DNA from: Streptomyces sp. WZ-12
GTDB lineage: Bacteria; Actinomycetota; Actinomycetes; Streptomycetales; Streptomycetaceae
Direction of reading: 5' to 3'
NCBI RefSeq assembly: GCF_028898845.1
Contig: NZ_CP118574.1
Location: 6,049,001-6,113,000 of the forward strand
Length of the DNA stretch: 64,000 nucleotides
Below, in pieces: positions 27,439 to 34,335 of the stretch. The position numbers and the translations under genes are program-made. How positions within the stretch are numbered: position 1 is the first letter of the stretch; every line of letters starts with the position of its first letter. The notes under the pieces are model-generated. The model saw nothing but the letters and a program-made list of their open reading frames with translations. It was not told the origin of the DNA and did not search any database.

Positions 27439-28563
27439 TCACACCGATGAGAATCGGCCACCCCGCCGCCCACCCCGGGCCAGCAACACCCCGCCGGCCA
27501 GCGCCAGTAGGGCACCGGCCGCCACGGACGCGGCCGGCAGCGTCCGGCCGACCAGCGCCAACTTCCCGCTGTCGGCCCGTGCCAGAGCGCTCTGCGCCCG
27601 CCGGGTGGCGGGGGTGAACGCGAGGTTCCGGCCGCGCAGCAGCACCACCGCGTCCCGCCGGCCACCGGGCGCCCGCAGCGTCTTGACCGGCGAGATCGAC
27701 GCGTCGACGATCCGGCCGGTGCGCTCCTCGACGACCAGGCTGATACCGGTGTTCGCGTACCACTCCTCGGCCTGGATCTGCCCCTGCCCGGGGCGGCCGA
27801 CGAGCCGGCCGGGGACCTGCCGGGTGCCGGTCCGGGTGGCCGGCGCGGTCCCGGTGAAGCGGTAGCCGGTGATGCCCGCCAGGCGCGTGGTGCCGGCGAA
27901 GCGGAGCGGGACGGCCGCGCCGAGGGTGTCGTCCCACCAGCGGTAGGTCCGCCTCGCCACGGAGAAGGGGAACTTGAGGTAGGCGTCCCCGTCGTACTGG
28001 GTGGGGGCCTCGCCGCAGCAGTGCACGGGGGCGTTGCTGCGCCGGTCGGTGACCCAGCGGCCGGTGGTCCACTGGAGCGCCTTGCGCGGGTCCGCCAAGG
28101 GGAGCGTCCGCGGGGTGTCGACCGTAGTGGACACGTCCCAGACCGCGCGCCCACTCTGCTCGCTCGCCGCGACGTCGCCCACCACGTGCCGGGTGATGGT
28201 GATCCGCTGCCGGTCCCGGGTGGTCAGCGAGCCGGTGTCGAAGTAGCTGCCGGTGCCGGTGAAGACCGTGGTGACGTCGACGTCGACGGGGGTGGCCGCG
28301 GCCCGCGGCGCCACGTACCAGACCAGCAACGGGGCCAGCACCAGCAGGAACACGCCGACCCCGAACAGCGCCAGGGACAGCGGGGAGGCGGGGCGGCGGA
28401 CGGGCCTGACGGGGGCGGTGGGGTCAACGGAGGCGATGGGGTCAACGGGGACGGTGTCCGCGGCCGCCGCGGGACCCGCAGGGCCAACGGGGCCTGGACG
28501 ACCGGCGGTTCCGGGGTGACCCTCGTGCCCGGGCTGCTGGCCGGAAGGGGGAAGCTGACGCAT
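27439..28563 (-). CDS. DUF3068 (PorA-like) membrane protein
   Basis: This 374-residue protein has a Gly/Pro/Val-rich N-terminal cytoplasmic tail and one membrane helix at about 65-85 (SLALFGVGVFLLVLAPLLVWY). A large outside domain follows with RHVVGDVAASEQSGRAVWDV, DAYLKFPFSVARRTYRWWDD and EEWYANTGISLVVEERTGRI. A C-terminal helix (VAAGALLALAGGVLL) and a basic end complete it. This is the DUF3068/PorA family layout, named for a corynebacterial channel protein; in Streptomyces the function is unknown. The first gene of the leftward cluster, it faces a divergent small-ORF/PucR unit across 339 bases. Confidence 0.85.
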   Translation of the reverse strand: MRQLPPSGQQPGHEGHPGTAGRPGPVGPAGPAAAADTVPVDPIASVDPTAPVRPVRRPASPLSLALFGVGVFLLVLAPLLVWYVAPRAAATPVDVDVTTVFTGTGSYFDTGSLTTRDRQRITITRHVVGDVAASEQSGRAVWDVSTTVDTPRTLPLADPRKALQWTTGRWVTDRRSNAPVHCCGEAPTQYDGDAYLKFPFSVARRTYRWWDDTLGAAVPLRFAGTTRLAGITGYRFTGTAPATRTGTRQVPGRLVGRPGQGQIQAEEWYANTGISLVVEERTGRIVDASISPVKTLRAPGGRRDAVVLLRGRNLAFTPATRRAQSALARADSGKLALVGRTLPAASVAAGALLALAGGVLLARGGRRGGRFSSV

Positions 28564-28902
28564 ACGAGCACTCCTGGAAGCGGTGAGGGAACACGCCCTG
28601 GTGCACGTGCGGCGCCGCGGCGCGGCGTCATGGGCCGGGAACGTAAGCGAACCCTTGACAGCGCGTCAATGCCCTTCCACACTCGGCAGGCACCGTGACC
28701 GAAGCGGCGCCGCGCGGTGGGAACGCGGCACCGCCGCCGGTCACCCGAGCCGTCACCGCCTCTGTGGGGCGCAGGGCCGCGGGCGTCCGCCCCGCGACCG
28801 CCCGCGCAGCGACGTGCTCCCGCCGCTCCTCCTGTGCCGCTCTCCGGTGCCGGCGCGTGCCGCGCTCCCGGTACCGGCTGCCGACGAAGGGACCGCCGCG
28901 CC
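28564..28902. other. Divergent regulatory region between DUF3068 and the PucR unit
   Basis: The stretch holds TTGACA (28655-28660) as a good plus-strand -35 element, which is also half of an inverted repeat, TTGAC-N5-GTCAA (28655-28669). A matching -10 is weak (around CACACT at 28678). No gene is supported; reading frames are Arg/Ala-rich. Confidence 0.5.
28655..28669. promoter_or_regulatory. TTGAC-N5-GTCAA inverted repeat over a -35 box
   Basis: A perfect 5-bp inverted repeat with a 5-bp spacer contains TTGACA, a consensus -35. Its position between the DUF3068 gene and the PucR unit makes it a candidate operator for one or both directions. Confidence 0.45.
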
Positions 28903-29049
28903 ATGCACCGCACCCTCGCCGCCGCGCTGACCGCGGTGGCCGCCGCCGCCCTGGCCGTGGCCGCCGCGCTGGCCATCGTCGCCACCCTGGAGGCCACGCC
29001 CGCGCAGCCGAACGTGCCGTTGGTGACCTTCGGCCGGCCCGGCGCCTAA
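28903..29049 (+). CDS. Small hydrophobic protein ahead of the PucR gene
   Basis: A 48-residue ORF starts at ATG 28903 and stops 12 bases before the PucR start. It reads MHRTLAAALTAVAAAALAVA and continues as one strongly hydrophobic Ala/Val helix, then a short polar tail with QPNVPLVTFG. This pattern is a single membrane helix or uncleaved signal anchor, similar to small actinobacterial DUF2613-like secreted peptides, though I cannot confirm that family. CGAAGGGAC upstream is a fair ribosome binding site. Close spacing suggests it is co-expressed with the regulator. Confidence 0.6.
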   Translation: MHRTLAAALTAVAAAALAVAAALAIVATLEATPAQPNVPLVTFGRPGA

Positions 29050-29061
29050 GGGGGCCCCGTC

Positions 29062-30258
29062 GTGGTGATCGCGGTCCGCTCGGCGTGGCGGGAGGTCCCG
29101 CCCCAACAGGTGCACCGGTTCGCCACCCTGGCCCTGGCGGAGGTCCCCTCCCTGGCGCACGAGATCTTCCGGGAGATCCGCCGCGAGTACCCCCAACTCC
29201 CGCTGATCCTCGACGAGTCGGGCGAACCGCGGGCTCTGGTGGGCATCCGGCAGTCCCTGGAGCAGTTCGTGGCCCACCTCACCAACGGGATGGAACGGCC
29301 GCTCGTCCACCCACGGGTCTTCCAGGAGTTCGGCCGCGGCGAGGGCATCCAGGGCCGCAGCCTGGACGTCCTCCAGGCGATCTACCGGTTGGGGGTGCGG
29401 CTGGCCTGGCGGCGGCTGGCCGAGATCGGCCAGGAGGTCGCCATTCCCGCCCCCGCGATGTACGAACTGGCCGAGTCCGGCTTCGAGTACCTCGACGGGC
29501 TGGTCGCCGAGTCCGTCCGCGGCTATGCGGAGGCCGCCGCCCGCCAGGCCGGCGAACGGCTCCGCATGCAACGCCGCCTGATGGACCAGCTGTTCGCGGA
29601 ACCGGACCACCCCCTGCTCACCGAGCGGGCCCGGCTGCTCGGCTGGCCGCTGCCCGAACGGGTCGCGGTGGCGGTCCTGTTACGCCCGGACCGGGAGGCC
29701 GTGGCGCCCGCGGTGGCCGACGGGATCCTGCTGGACATGGAGTGCGAACGGCCCCGGCTGGTGGTGCCGGACCCGGAGGCGCCGGGCCGCCGGGAGCTGT
29801 TGGCCCGCGCGGCGGCCGGCTGGTCGGGCGCCATCGGGCCCGCCGTGCCCCCGCTGGACGCGGCGAAGTCGCTGCGCTGGGCGGCCTCCGCGGTCGATCT
29901 GATGGAGCGCGGACTGCTGCCCGCCGGCGAGCTCCTCCAGTGCACCGAGCACACCGAGGCACTGGTCCTGCTGCCGCCCGGCGAACTCATCGAGGACCTC
30001 ACCCGCCGCCGGCTCGCCCCGCTGGCGCACTGCGGCCCGACCCACGGCCGGCGGCTCGCCGAGACCCTGCTCGCCTGGCTGGAGACCCGTGGCGGCGCCC
30101 CCGAGATCGCCACCCGCCTCGGCGTCCACCCCCAGACCGTCCGCTACCGCCTCCGCCAGATCCGCGAACTCTGGGACGGCGAACTCGACGACCCCGACCG
30201 CCGCTTCGAACTGGAACTCGTCCTCCGCGCCCGCCGCCTCCGCGGCGAACTCGGCTGA
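29062..30258 (+). CDS. PucR/CdaR-type transcriptional regulator
   Basis: The 398-residue protein ends in the PucR C-terminal helix-turn-helix: WLETRGGAPEIATRLGVHPQTVRYRLRQIRE is split around the recognition helix. The N-terminal two thirds (REIRREYPQLPLI, ILDESGEPRALVGIRQSLEQ) is the sensory part shared with FasR-type regulators. Codon 207 is TTA (29680-29682), so full translation should need the bldA tRNA and occur late in development. It is divergent from the DUF3068-AftD cluster, which makes that cluster a plausible target, but no binding site has been shown. GTG at 29062 is used; a second GTG follows directly. Confidence 0.85.
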   Translation: MVIAVRSAWREVPPQQVHRFATLALAEVPSLAHEIFREIRREYPQLPLILDESGEPRALVGIRQSLEQFVAHLTNGMERPLVHPRVFQEFGRGEGIQGRSLDVLQAIYRLGVRLAWRRLAEIGQEVAIPAPAMYELAESGFEYLDGLVAESVRGYAEAAARQAGERLRMQRRLMDQLFAEPDHPLLTERARLLGWPLPERVAVAVLLRPDREAVAPAVADGILLDMECERPRLVVPDPEAPGRRELLARAAAGWSGAIGPAVPPLDAAKSLRWAASAVDLMERGLLPAGELLQCTEHTEALVLLPPGELIEDLTRRRLAPLAHCGPTHGRRLAETLLAWLETRGGAPEIATRLGVHPQTVRYRLRQIRELWDGELDDPDRRFELELVLRARRLRGELG

Positions 30259-30552
30259 TGCTTGGGGCGCTTGGGGGAGGTGGGGTGTGTGGGGTGCTCG
30301 GGCCCGGACGCCTGGGTGGTGGTCCTCTTCCTCTCCCTCCCCGGGGCCCCTACGGTGCGGGCCTCGCTCCCGGATGCCCGTGCCGCGGGGCTCCGCTCGT
30401 GGCGCCTGACGGGAACGCCGCCCCGCCCCGCGTGCGTGATGGCCGCGGTCCTGGCCGTTGCGCGCGCGGGGCGGTATACGGGCGACGGCGGACGCAACGG
30501 CGGGCACAGGGGAGAATACGGGGGCGGTCGCCCCCGCCGCCCTCAACTGACG

Positions 30553-31176
30553 CTAGCTGAAGTCGAATTCGCCGGTGCGGGTCCGCTTCAGCTCGAAGAA
30601 CCGGTCGTAGCCGGCGAGCAGCCGAGCGCCGTCGAAGACCCGCACCGCGTCCTCGCCCCGGGGGATCGACATCAGGACCGGGCCGAAGAACGCCACCCCG
30701 TCGATGTGGATCGTGGGCGTGCCGACGTCCTCGCCGACCGGGTCCATGCCCTCGTGGTGGCTCTTGCGGAGCGCGTCGTCGCGGGTGTCCTGCCCGGCGG
30801 CGCGGGCCAGTTCGGCCGGCAGTCCGACCTCGGCGAGGGCCTCCTCGATGACGGCCGCGGTGTCCTCCCGGCCCTCGTTGTGGATCCGGGTGCCGAGCGC
30901 GGTGTACAGGTCGCGCAGCACCTCCTCGCCGTGCTCCTGGGCAGCCGCGATGCACACCCGGACCGGGCCCCAACCGGTGTCCAGCAGCTCGCGGTACTTC
31001 TCGGAGAGGTCCTCGCGGCCCTCGTTGAGCACGGACAGGCTCATCACCCGGAACCGCAGATCGAGGTCCCGGAGGCGCTCCACCTCCAGGATCCAACGGG
31101 AGGAGATCCAGGCGAACGGGCAGATGGGGTCGAAATAGAAGTCGACGGTGTGGCGGGTGGGGCTCTGGTGCGTCAT
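30553..31176 (-). CDS. DsbA-family protein, mycothiol-dependent nitroreductase (Rv2466c)-like
   Basis: The 207-residue thioredoxin-fold protein with a helical insert aligns by eye with mycobacterial Rv2466c. Shared features are [20 protein letters not shown] at the N-terminus, [43 protein letters not shown], and the end [14 protein letters not shown]. Rv2466c is a mycothiol-dependent reductase that activates nitro-drugs. Its CPWC active site is CPFA here (C19, A22), so only a single cysteine is left, implying a mycothiol-mixed-disulfide mechanism or another role. ATG 31176 fits the family start. Expression is leftward; its neighbours are unrelated. Confidence 0.85.
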   Translation of the reverse strand: MTHQSPTRHTVDFYFDPICPFAWISSRWILEVERLRDLDLRFRVMSLSVLNEGREDLSEKYRELLDTGWGPVRVCIAAAQEHGEEVLRDLYTALGTRIHNEGREDTAAVIEEALAEVGLPAELARAAGQDTRDDALRKSHHEGMDPVGEDVGTPTIHIDGVAFFGPVLMSIPRGEDAVRVFDGARLLAGYDRFFELKRTRTGEFDFS

Positions 31177-31331
31177 GGGGACCAGGTTAAGGCGCCCCCG
31201 GACCGGCTGCCCGGGACGCTCCGTCGCGTCGACCTTGGGCCAATTCCGTCACCGGTCGGTCGCCGGGTGGGTCTCTGCGCGCCCCGTTGGCCCGGCGCCT
31301 CCGTGCCGTGCCGACCCAACGCGTCCGCGGC

Positions 31332-31814
31332 TCATCGGCCCGGCCTCGCCCGGCCCGCTCCCGGCTCGGTGATCTCCTCGGCCGCCTCCTCCCCGAGGCC
31401 CAGCATCCGCTGGAGCAACTGCTTGAGCAGGGTGCGCTCGGCGGCCGTCAGCCGGCCCAGCGGTTCGCCGGCGAAGTCCAGCGACGTGCGCAGCCGTTCG
31501 GCCGTCGCGCGGCCCTCGTCGGTCGGCACGGCCAGCTTGACCCGGCGGTCGGCCGGATCGGGGCGGCGCTCCACCAGGCCGCGGGCCTCCAGGCGGTCCA
31601 CGATGCCGGTCACGTTCGACGGCTCGCACTTCAGGCACTGGGCGAGCCGGCGCATCGGCATCGGCTCCATCGCCAGCAGGCGCAGCAGCCGGGCCTGGGC
31701 CCCGGTGAGGGAGTGATCGGCCGCGGCGCGCTCGTACTCCTCGTGGTAACGGGCGACGACGGTGCCGATGAGCTCGACCACCTCGACGGTCAGCGGGTCT
31801 GGGCGCGGGGTCAT
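31332..31814 (-). CDS. MarR-family transcriptional regulator
   Basis: The 160-residue winged-helix regulator is dimeric in this family. RLLRLLAMEPMPMRRLAQCL leads into the recognition helix region EPSNVTGIVDRLEARGLVER, then the wing DPADRRVKLAVPT. ATG 31814 gives MTPRPDPL. A TTG at 31832 in frame would add six residues, and neither has a strong ribosome binding site, so a leaderless or short-leader message is possible. It is divergent from the quinone-oxidoreductase-like gene and likely represses it and itself through the inverted repeats at 31845-31882. It lacks the N-terminal redox cysteine of OhrR, so control of the ohr gene 1.8 kb away is not expected. Confidence 0.88.
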   Translation of the reverse strand: MTPRPDPLTVEVVELIGTVVARYHEEYERAAADHSLTGAQARLLRLLAMEPMPMRRLAQCLKCEPSNVTGIVDRLEARGLVERRPDPADRRVKLAVPTDEGRATAERLRTSLDFAGEPLGRLTAAERTLLKQLLQRMLGLGEEAAEEITEPGAGRARPGR

Positions 31815-31836
31815 ACACACCAGGATACCCAATTGC

Positions 31837-31882
31837 TTGACAACCTGAAATATTCAGCAGCATTATTGTTTCAGAACCTGAA
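31837..31882 (+). promoter_or_regulatory. Divergent promoter with two MarR-type inverted repeats
   Basis: TTGACA (31837-31842) and CATTAT (31861-31866) form a near-consensus promoter with an 18-bp spacer for the rightward oxidoreductase gene. CTGAA-ATA-TTCAG (31845-31857) lies in the spacer and TTCAG-AAC-CTGAA (31870-31882) just downstream of the -10. Both share the CTGAA half-site. Such placement would block RNA polymerase when bound by the adjacent MarR regulator. Confidence 0.75.
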
Positions 31883-31902
31883 GCATTTGGAGGATCACGC
31901 TC

Positions 31903-32925
31903 ATGTCCGCACCGCTGCCGACCACCAGCCGCGAATGGCACCTCGTCGCCCGCCCGCAGGGCTGGCCCACTCCCGACGACTTCGCGCTGCGCGAGGTCGC
32001 GCTGCCGGAGCTCGCCGACGGCCAGATCCTGGTGAAGAACCTCCACTTCTCCGTCGACCCGTACATGCGCGGCCGGATGAACGACGTCAAGTCCTATGCC
32101 CCGCCCTTCCAGTTGGGTCAGCCGATGGACGGTGGCGCGATCGGCGAGGTCCTCGCCTCGCGTGCCGAGGGCTTCGCCGCCGGTGACCACGTCCTGCACG
32201 GCCTCGGCTGGCGCGAGCACGCCGTCCTCGACGCCGCCCGCGCCGGCAAGGTGGACGCCTCGCTCGCCCCGCTCACCGCTTACCTCGGCGTCCTCGGCAT
32301 GCCGGGCCTGACCGCGTACGCGGGCCTGCTGGCGGTCGCCGAGTTCAAGGAGGGCGACGCCGTCTTCGTCTCCGGCGCGGCCGGCGCCGTGGGCAGCCAG
32401 GTCGGCCAGATCGCCCGGCTCAAGGGCGCCTCGCGGGTGATCGGCTCCGCCGGCTCCGACGAGAAGGTCCGCCTGCTGACCGAGGAATACGGCTTCGACG
32501 CCGCCTTCAACTACAAGAACGGCGACGTCACCGAGCAGCTCAAGGCCGCCGCCCCCGACGGCATCGACGTCTACTTCGACAACGTCGGCGGGGATCACCT
32601 CGAAGCCGCCATCAGCGCGCTCAACGTCCATGGCCGGGCGGCCATTTGCGGCATGATCTCGATGTACAACGCCACGGAGCCGAGCTGCGCCCCGCGCAAC
32701 CTCCCGCTGGTGATCGGCAAGCGCCTCCGCCTGGAGGGCCTGCTGGTCGCCGACCACCAGGCGCTCCAGCCGCAGTTCGTCGAGGAGGTCTCGGCCTGGA
32801 TCCGCTCCGGCGAGCTGAAGTACAGCGAGACCAAGGTCTCCGGCATCGAGAACGGCGTCGAGGCGTTCCTCGGCATGCTCCGCGGCGCCAACACGGGGAA
32901 GATGATCGTGAGTTTGGAGGGCTGA
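31903..32925 (+). CDS. NADP-dependent medium-chain reductase, curcumin/prostaglandin reductase-like
   Basis: The 340-residue protein is a zinc-free MDR enzyme of the alkenal/2-enone reductase branch. The N-terminal catalytic fold has VDPYMRGRMND, a signature of this branch. The nucleotide fold has VFVSGAAGAVGSQVGQIARL, and VYFDNVGGDHLEAAISAL and RLEGLLVADH follow. It reduces the C=C bond of alpha,beta-unsaturated carbonyls with NADPH. GGAGG (31889-31893) precedes ATG 31903. The MarR regulator and operators just upstream suggest induction by an aromatic or electrophilic compound. Confidence 0.9.
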   Translation: MSAPLPTTSREWHLVARPQGWPTPDDFALREVALPELADGQILVKNLHFSVDPYMRGRMNDVKSYAPPFQLGQPMDGGAIGEVLASRAEGFAAGDHVLHGLGWREHAVLDAARAGKVDASLAPLTAYLGVLGMPGLTAYAGLLAVAEFKEGDAVFVSGAAGAVGSQVGQIARLKGASRVIGSAGSDEKVRLLTEEYGFDAAFNYKNGDVTEQLKAAAPDGIDVYFDNVGGDHLEAAISALNVHGRAAICGMISMYNATEPSCAPRNLPLVIGKRLRLEGLLVADHQALQPQFVEEVSAWIRSGELKYSETKVSGIENGVEAFLGMLRGANTGKMIVSLEG

Positions 32926-33617
32926 GGGCGGCGGAGCACGGGCTGACGGGCGGGGCGTCGTCGAGGGCGTGCCGCGGCGTCTGGGCACCGTCCGGCGCGG
33001 GGCGCGTCCCGTGCGCCTCGGCGCTCGACGGCGCCGCCTCGCCTCGCCCGTCCTCGCGGTCCAACGGTTCCCGCGGTCCAACGGCCCCGCGGCTCCCGGC
33101 CCAACGGCCCCGCGGTCCAGCGTCTCCGTCATGAACTAACCGGAGGCGGAGGCGGGAGCCGAGACGAATACGGAGACGAAAACAGAAGCGGCCCGCCGAA
33201 CGCCTTGTGGTGGCAGTGGTGTTGGAGGGGTGTCTGGCGACTGCGTTGCCGCGGGCTGGGGGAACCGACCCGGGGCCGCCGGGCGATCCCGGGGCGACCT
33301 CGGGCGACCCTGGGTGCCCTGAGCGGTGGCCTGCCAACGGCGTTGCCGCGGGCCCGGGAGCGCCCGGGCGGACCCGGGCAAGGCCCACGTCAACGGCGCC
33401 GCGCCGCTCCACGGCGCCGCGAGGGACCAAGGCTCCGCGAGGAACCACGGCACCGGCCGCCCGCGGCACCTCCGGTCGCCCGCCGCTCGACCGGGCGCCG
33501 GCGGCCCTCCGCACTGTGAGACTCACCTCCCGCCGTGGTGCCTCCGCCGGTTAGGCTCGGCGGCAAGCCGTCGCGATGAGTGGGCGCGAGTCGCGGCGAA
33601 CCACAGGAGGATTCGGT
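32926..33617. other. Long gap before ohr, no gene seen
   Basis: The 692 bases hold low-complexity tracts, with repeated CGGTCCAACGG / CGGCCCCGCGG-like words at about 33055-33125. Open frames on both strands code for Ala/Arg/Pro/Gly-rich peptides without domain resemblance. The ohr promoter should be near 33540-33600 but is not obvious. Confidence 0.5.
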
Positions 33618-34046
33618 ATGTCCATCCAGACCGTCGACGTCGTCTACACCGCCGTCGCCACCGCCGAGAACGGCCGCGACGGCCGCGTCGCCAGCGATGA
33701 CGGCAAGCTGGACGTCGTCGTCAACCCGCCCAAGGAGCAGGGCGGTAGCGGCGCCGGCACCAACCCGGAGCAGCTCTTCGCGGCCGGTTACAGCGCCTGC
33801 TTCCAGGGCGCGCTCAGCGTCGTCGCCCGCCGGGAGAACGCCGATGTCTCCGGCTCCCGGGTGACCGCCAAGGTCGGCATCGGTAAGACCCCGGAGGGCG
33901 CCTTCGGCCTCGCGGTCGAGATCGTCGCCTCGATTCCCAACGTCGACGCGGCCACCGCCAAGGATCTCGTGGAGAAGGCGCACCAGGTGTGCCCGTACTC
34001 CAACGCCACCCGCGGCAACATCGAGGTCACGCTGACCGTCGGCTGA
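33618..34046 (+). CDS. Organic hydroperoxide resistance protein Ohr/OsmC family
   Basis: The 142-residue protein is the usual length for Ohr. It has both peroxidatic and resolving cysteines in the Ohr pattern: GYSACFQGALSVVARR (C61) and HQVCPYSNATRGN (C125). NPEQLFAAGYSAC is the hallmark of Ohr as against OsmC. It reduces organic hydroperoxides using lipoyl- or thiol-dependent electrons. AGGAGG (33605-33610) sits ideally before ATG 33618. No OhrR gene is adjacent. Two strong hairpins follow the stop. Confidence 0.92.
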   Translation: MSIQTVDVVYTAVATAENGRDGRVASDDGKLDVVVNPPKEQGGSGAGTNPEQLFAAGYSACFQGALSVVARRENADVSGSRVTAKVGIGKTPEGAFGLAVEIVASIPNVDAATAKDLVEKAHQVCPYSNATRGNIEVTLTVG

Positions 34047-34070
34047 GGCCGCTCAGGCGCCTGAGCGGCC
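34047..34070. terminator. Perfect 24-bp palindrome just after ohr
   Basis: GGCCGCTCAGGC (34047-34058) is followed directly by its reverse complement GCCTGAGCGGCC (34059-34070), starting one base after the ohr TGA. With no T tract it would act as a GC-rich hairpin, or as a protein-binding palindrome. Confidence 0.65.
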
Positions 34071-34159
34071 AGGCCGGCCGGGGCAGTTGAGCCGGCCGGG
34101 CAGTCAACCAGGCCGGCCGCACCGGCCCCGGCAAGGGCCGGCATCGGCACCGCCACCGC

Positions 34160-34188
34160 GAGGGCCGCACCCCCAGGGTGCGGCCCTC
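34160..34188. terminator. Second hairpin after ohr
   Basis: GAGGGCCGCACCC (34160-34172) pairs perfectly with GGGTGCGGCCCTC (34176-34188) around a 3-base loop. It insulates ohr from the ribose operon. Confidence 0.75.
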
Positions 34189-34266
34189 AGTCGTCCCCAC
34201 ATCCGCCCCACTCCTCCCGCCCCTGTGACGCAGGCAACGTTCACGGACTCTTGACGCCCCGGCCAT

Positions 34267-34278
34267 GTAATCGATTTC
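34267..34278. promoter_or_regulatory. Upstream LacI-type operator half-match
   Basis: GTAATCGATTTC matches the perfect palindrome 32 bp downstream at 10 of 12 positions, with the same ATCGAT centre. Confidence 0.7.
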
Positions 34279-34298
34279 GTATCCCCCACACAGCACAC

Positions 34299-34310
34299 GT
34301 AATCGATTAC
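34299..34310. promoter_or_regulatory. LacI/RbsR-type operator palindrome
   Basis: GTAATCGATTAC is a perfect 12-bp palindrome with the central CG of LacI-family operators, 26 bases before the repressor ATG. The two sites are 32 bp apart centre to centre (about three helical turns), on one face of the helix. The neighbouring repressor is the obvious ligand. Confidence 0.78.
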
Positions 34311-34335
34311 ACGACGACGGAACGGCAACGGTGCC

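Noticed and set aside
31332-31814. MarR gene as OhrR for the nearby ohr
   Set aside because: It lacks the N-terminal redox cysteine of OhrR, and its operators lie at the divergent reductase promoter, 1.7 kb from ohr.
32926-33617. A hidden gene in the gap before ohr
   Set aside because: All frames give low-complexity Ala/Arg/Pro/Gly sequence without start signals or a domain-like pattern.
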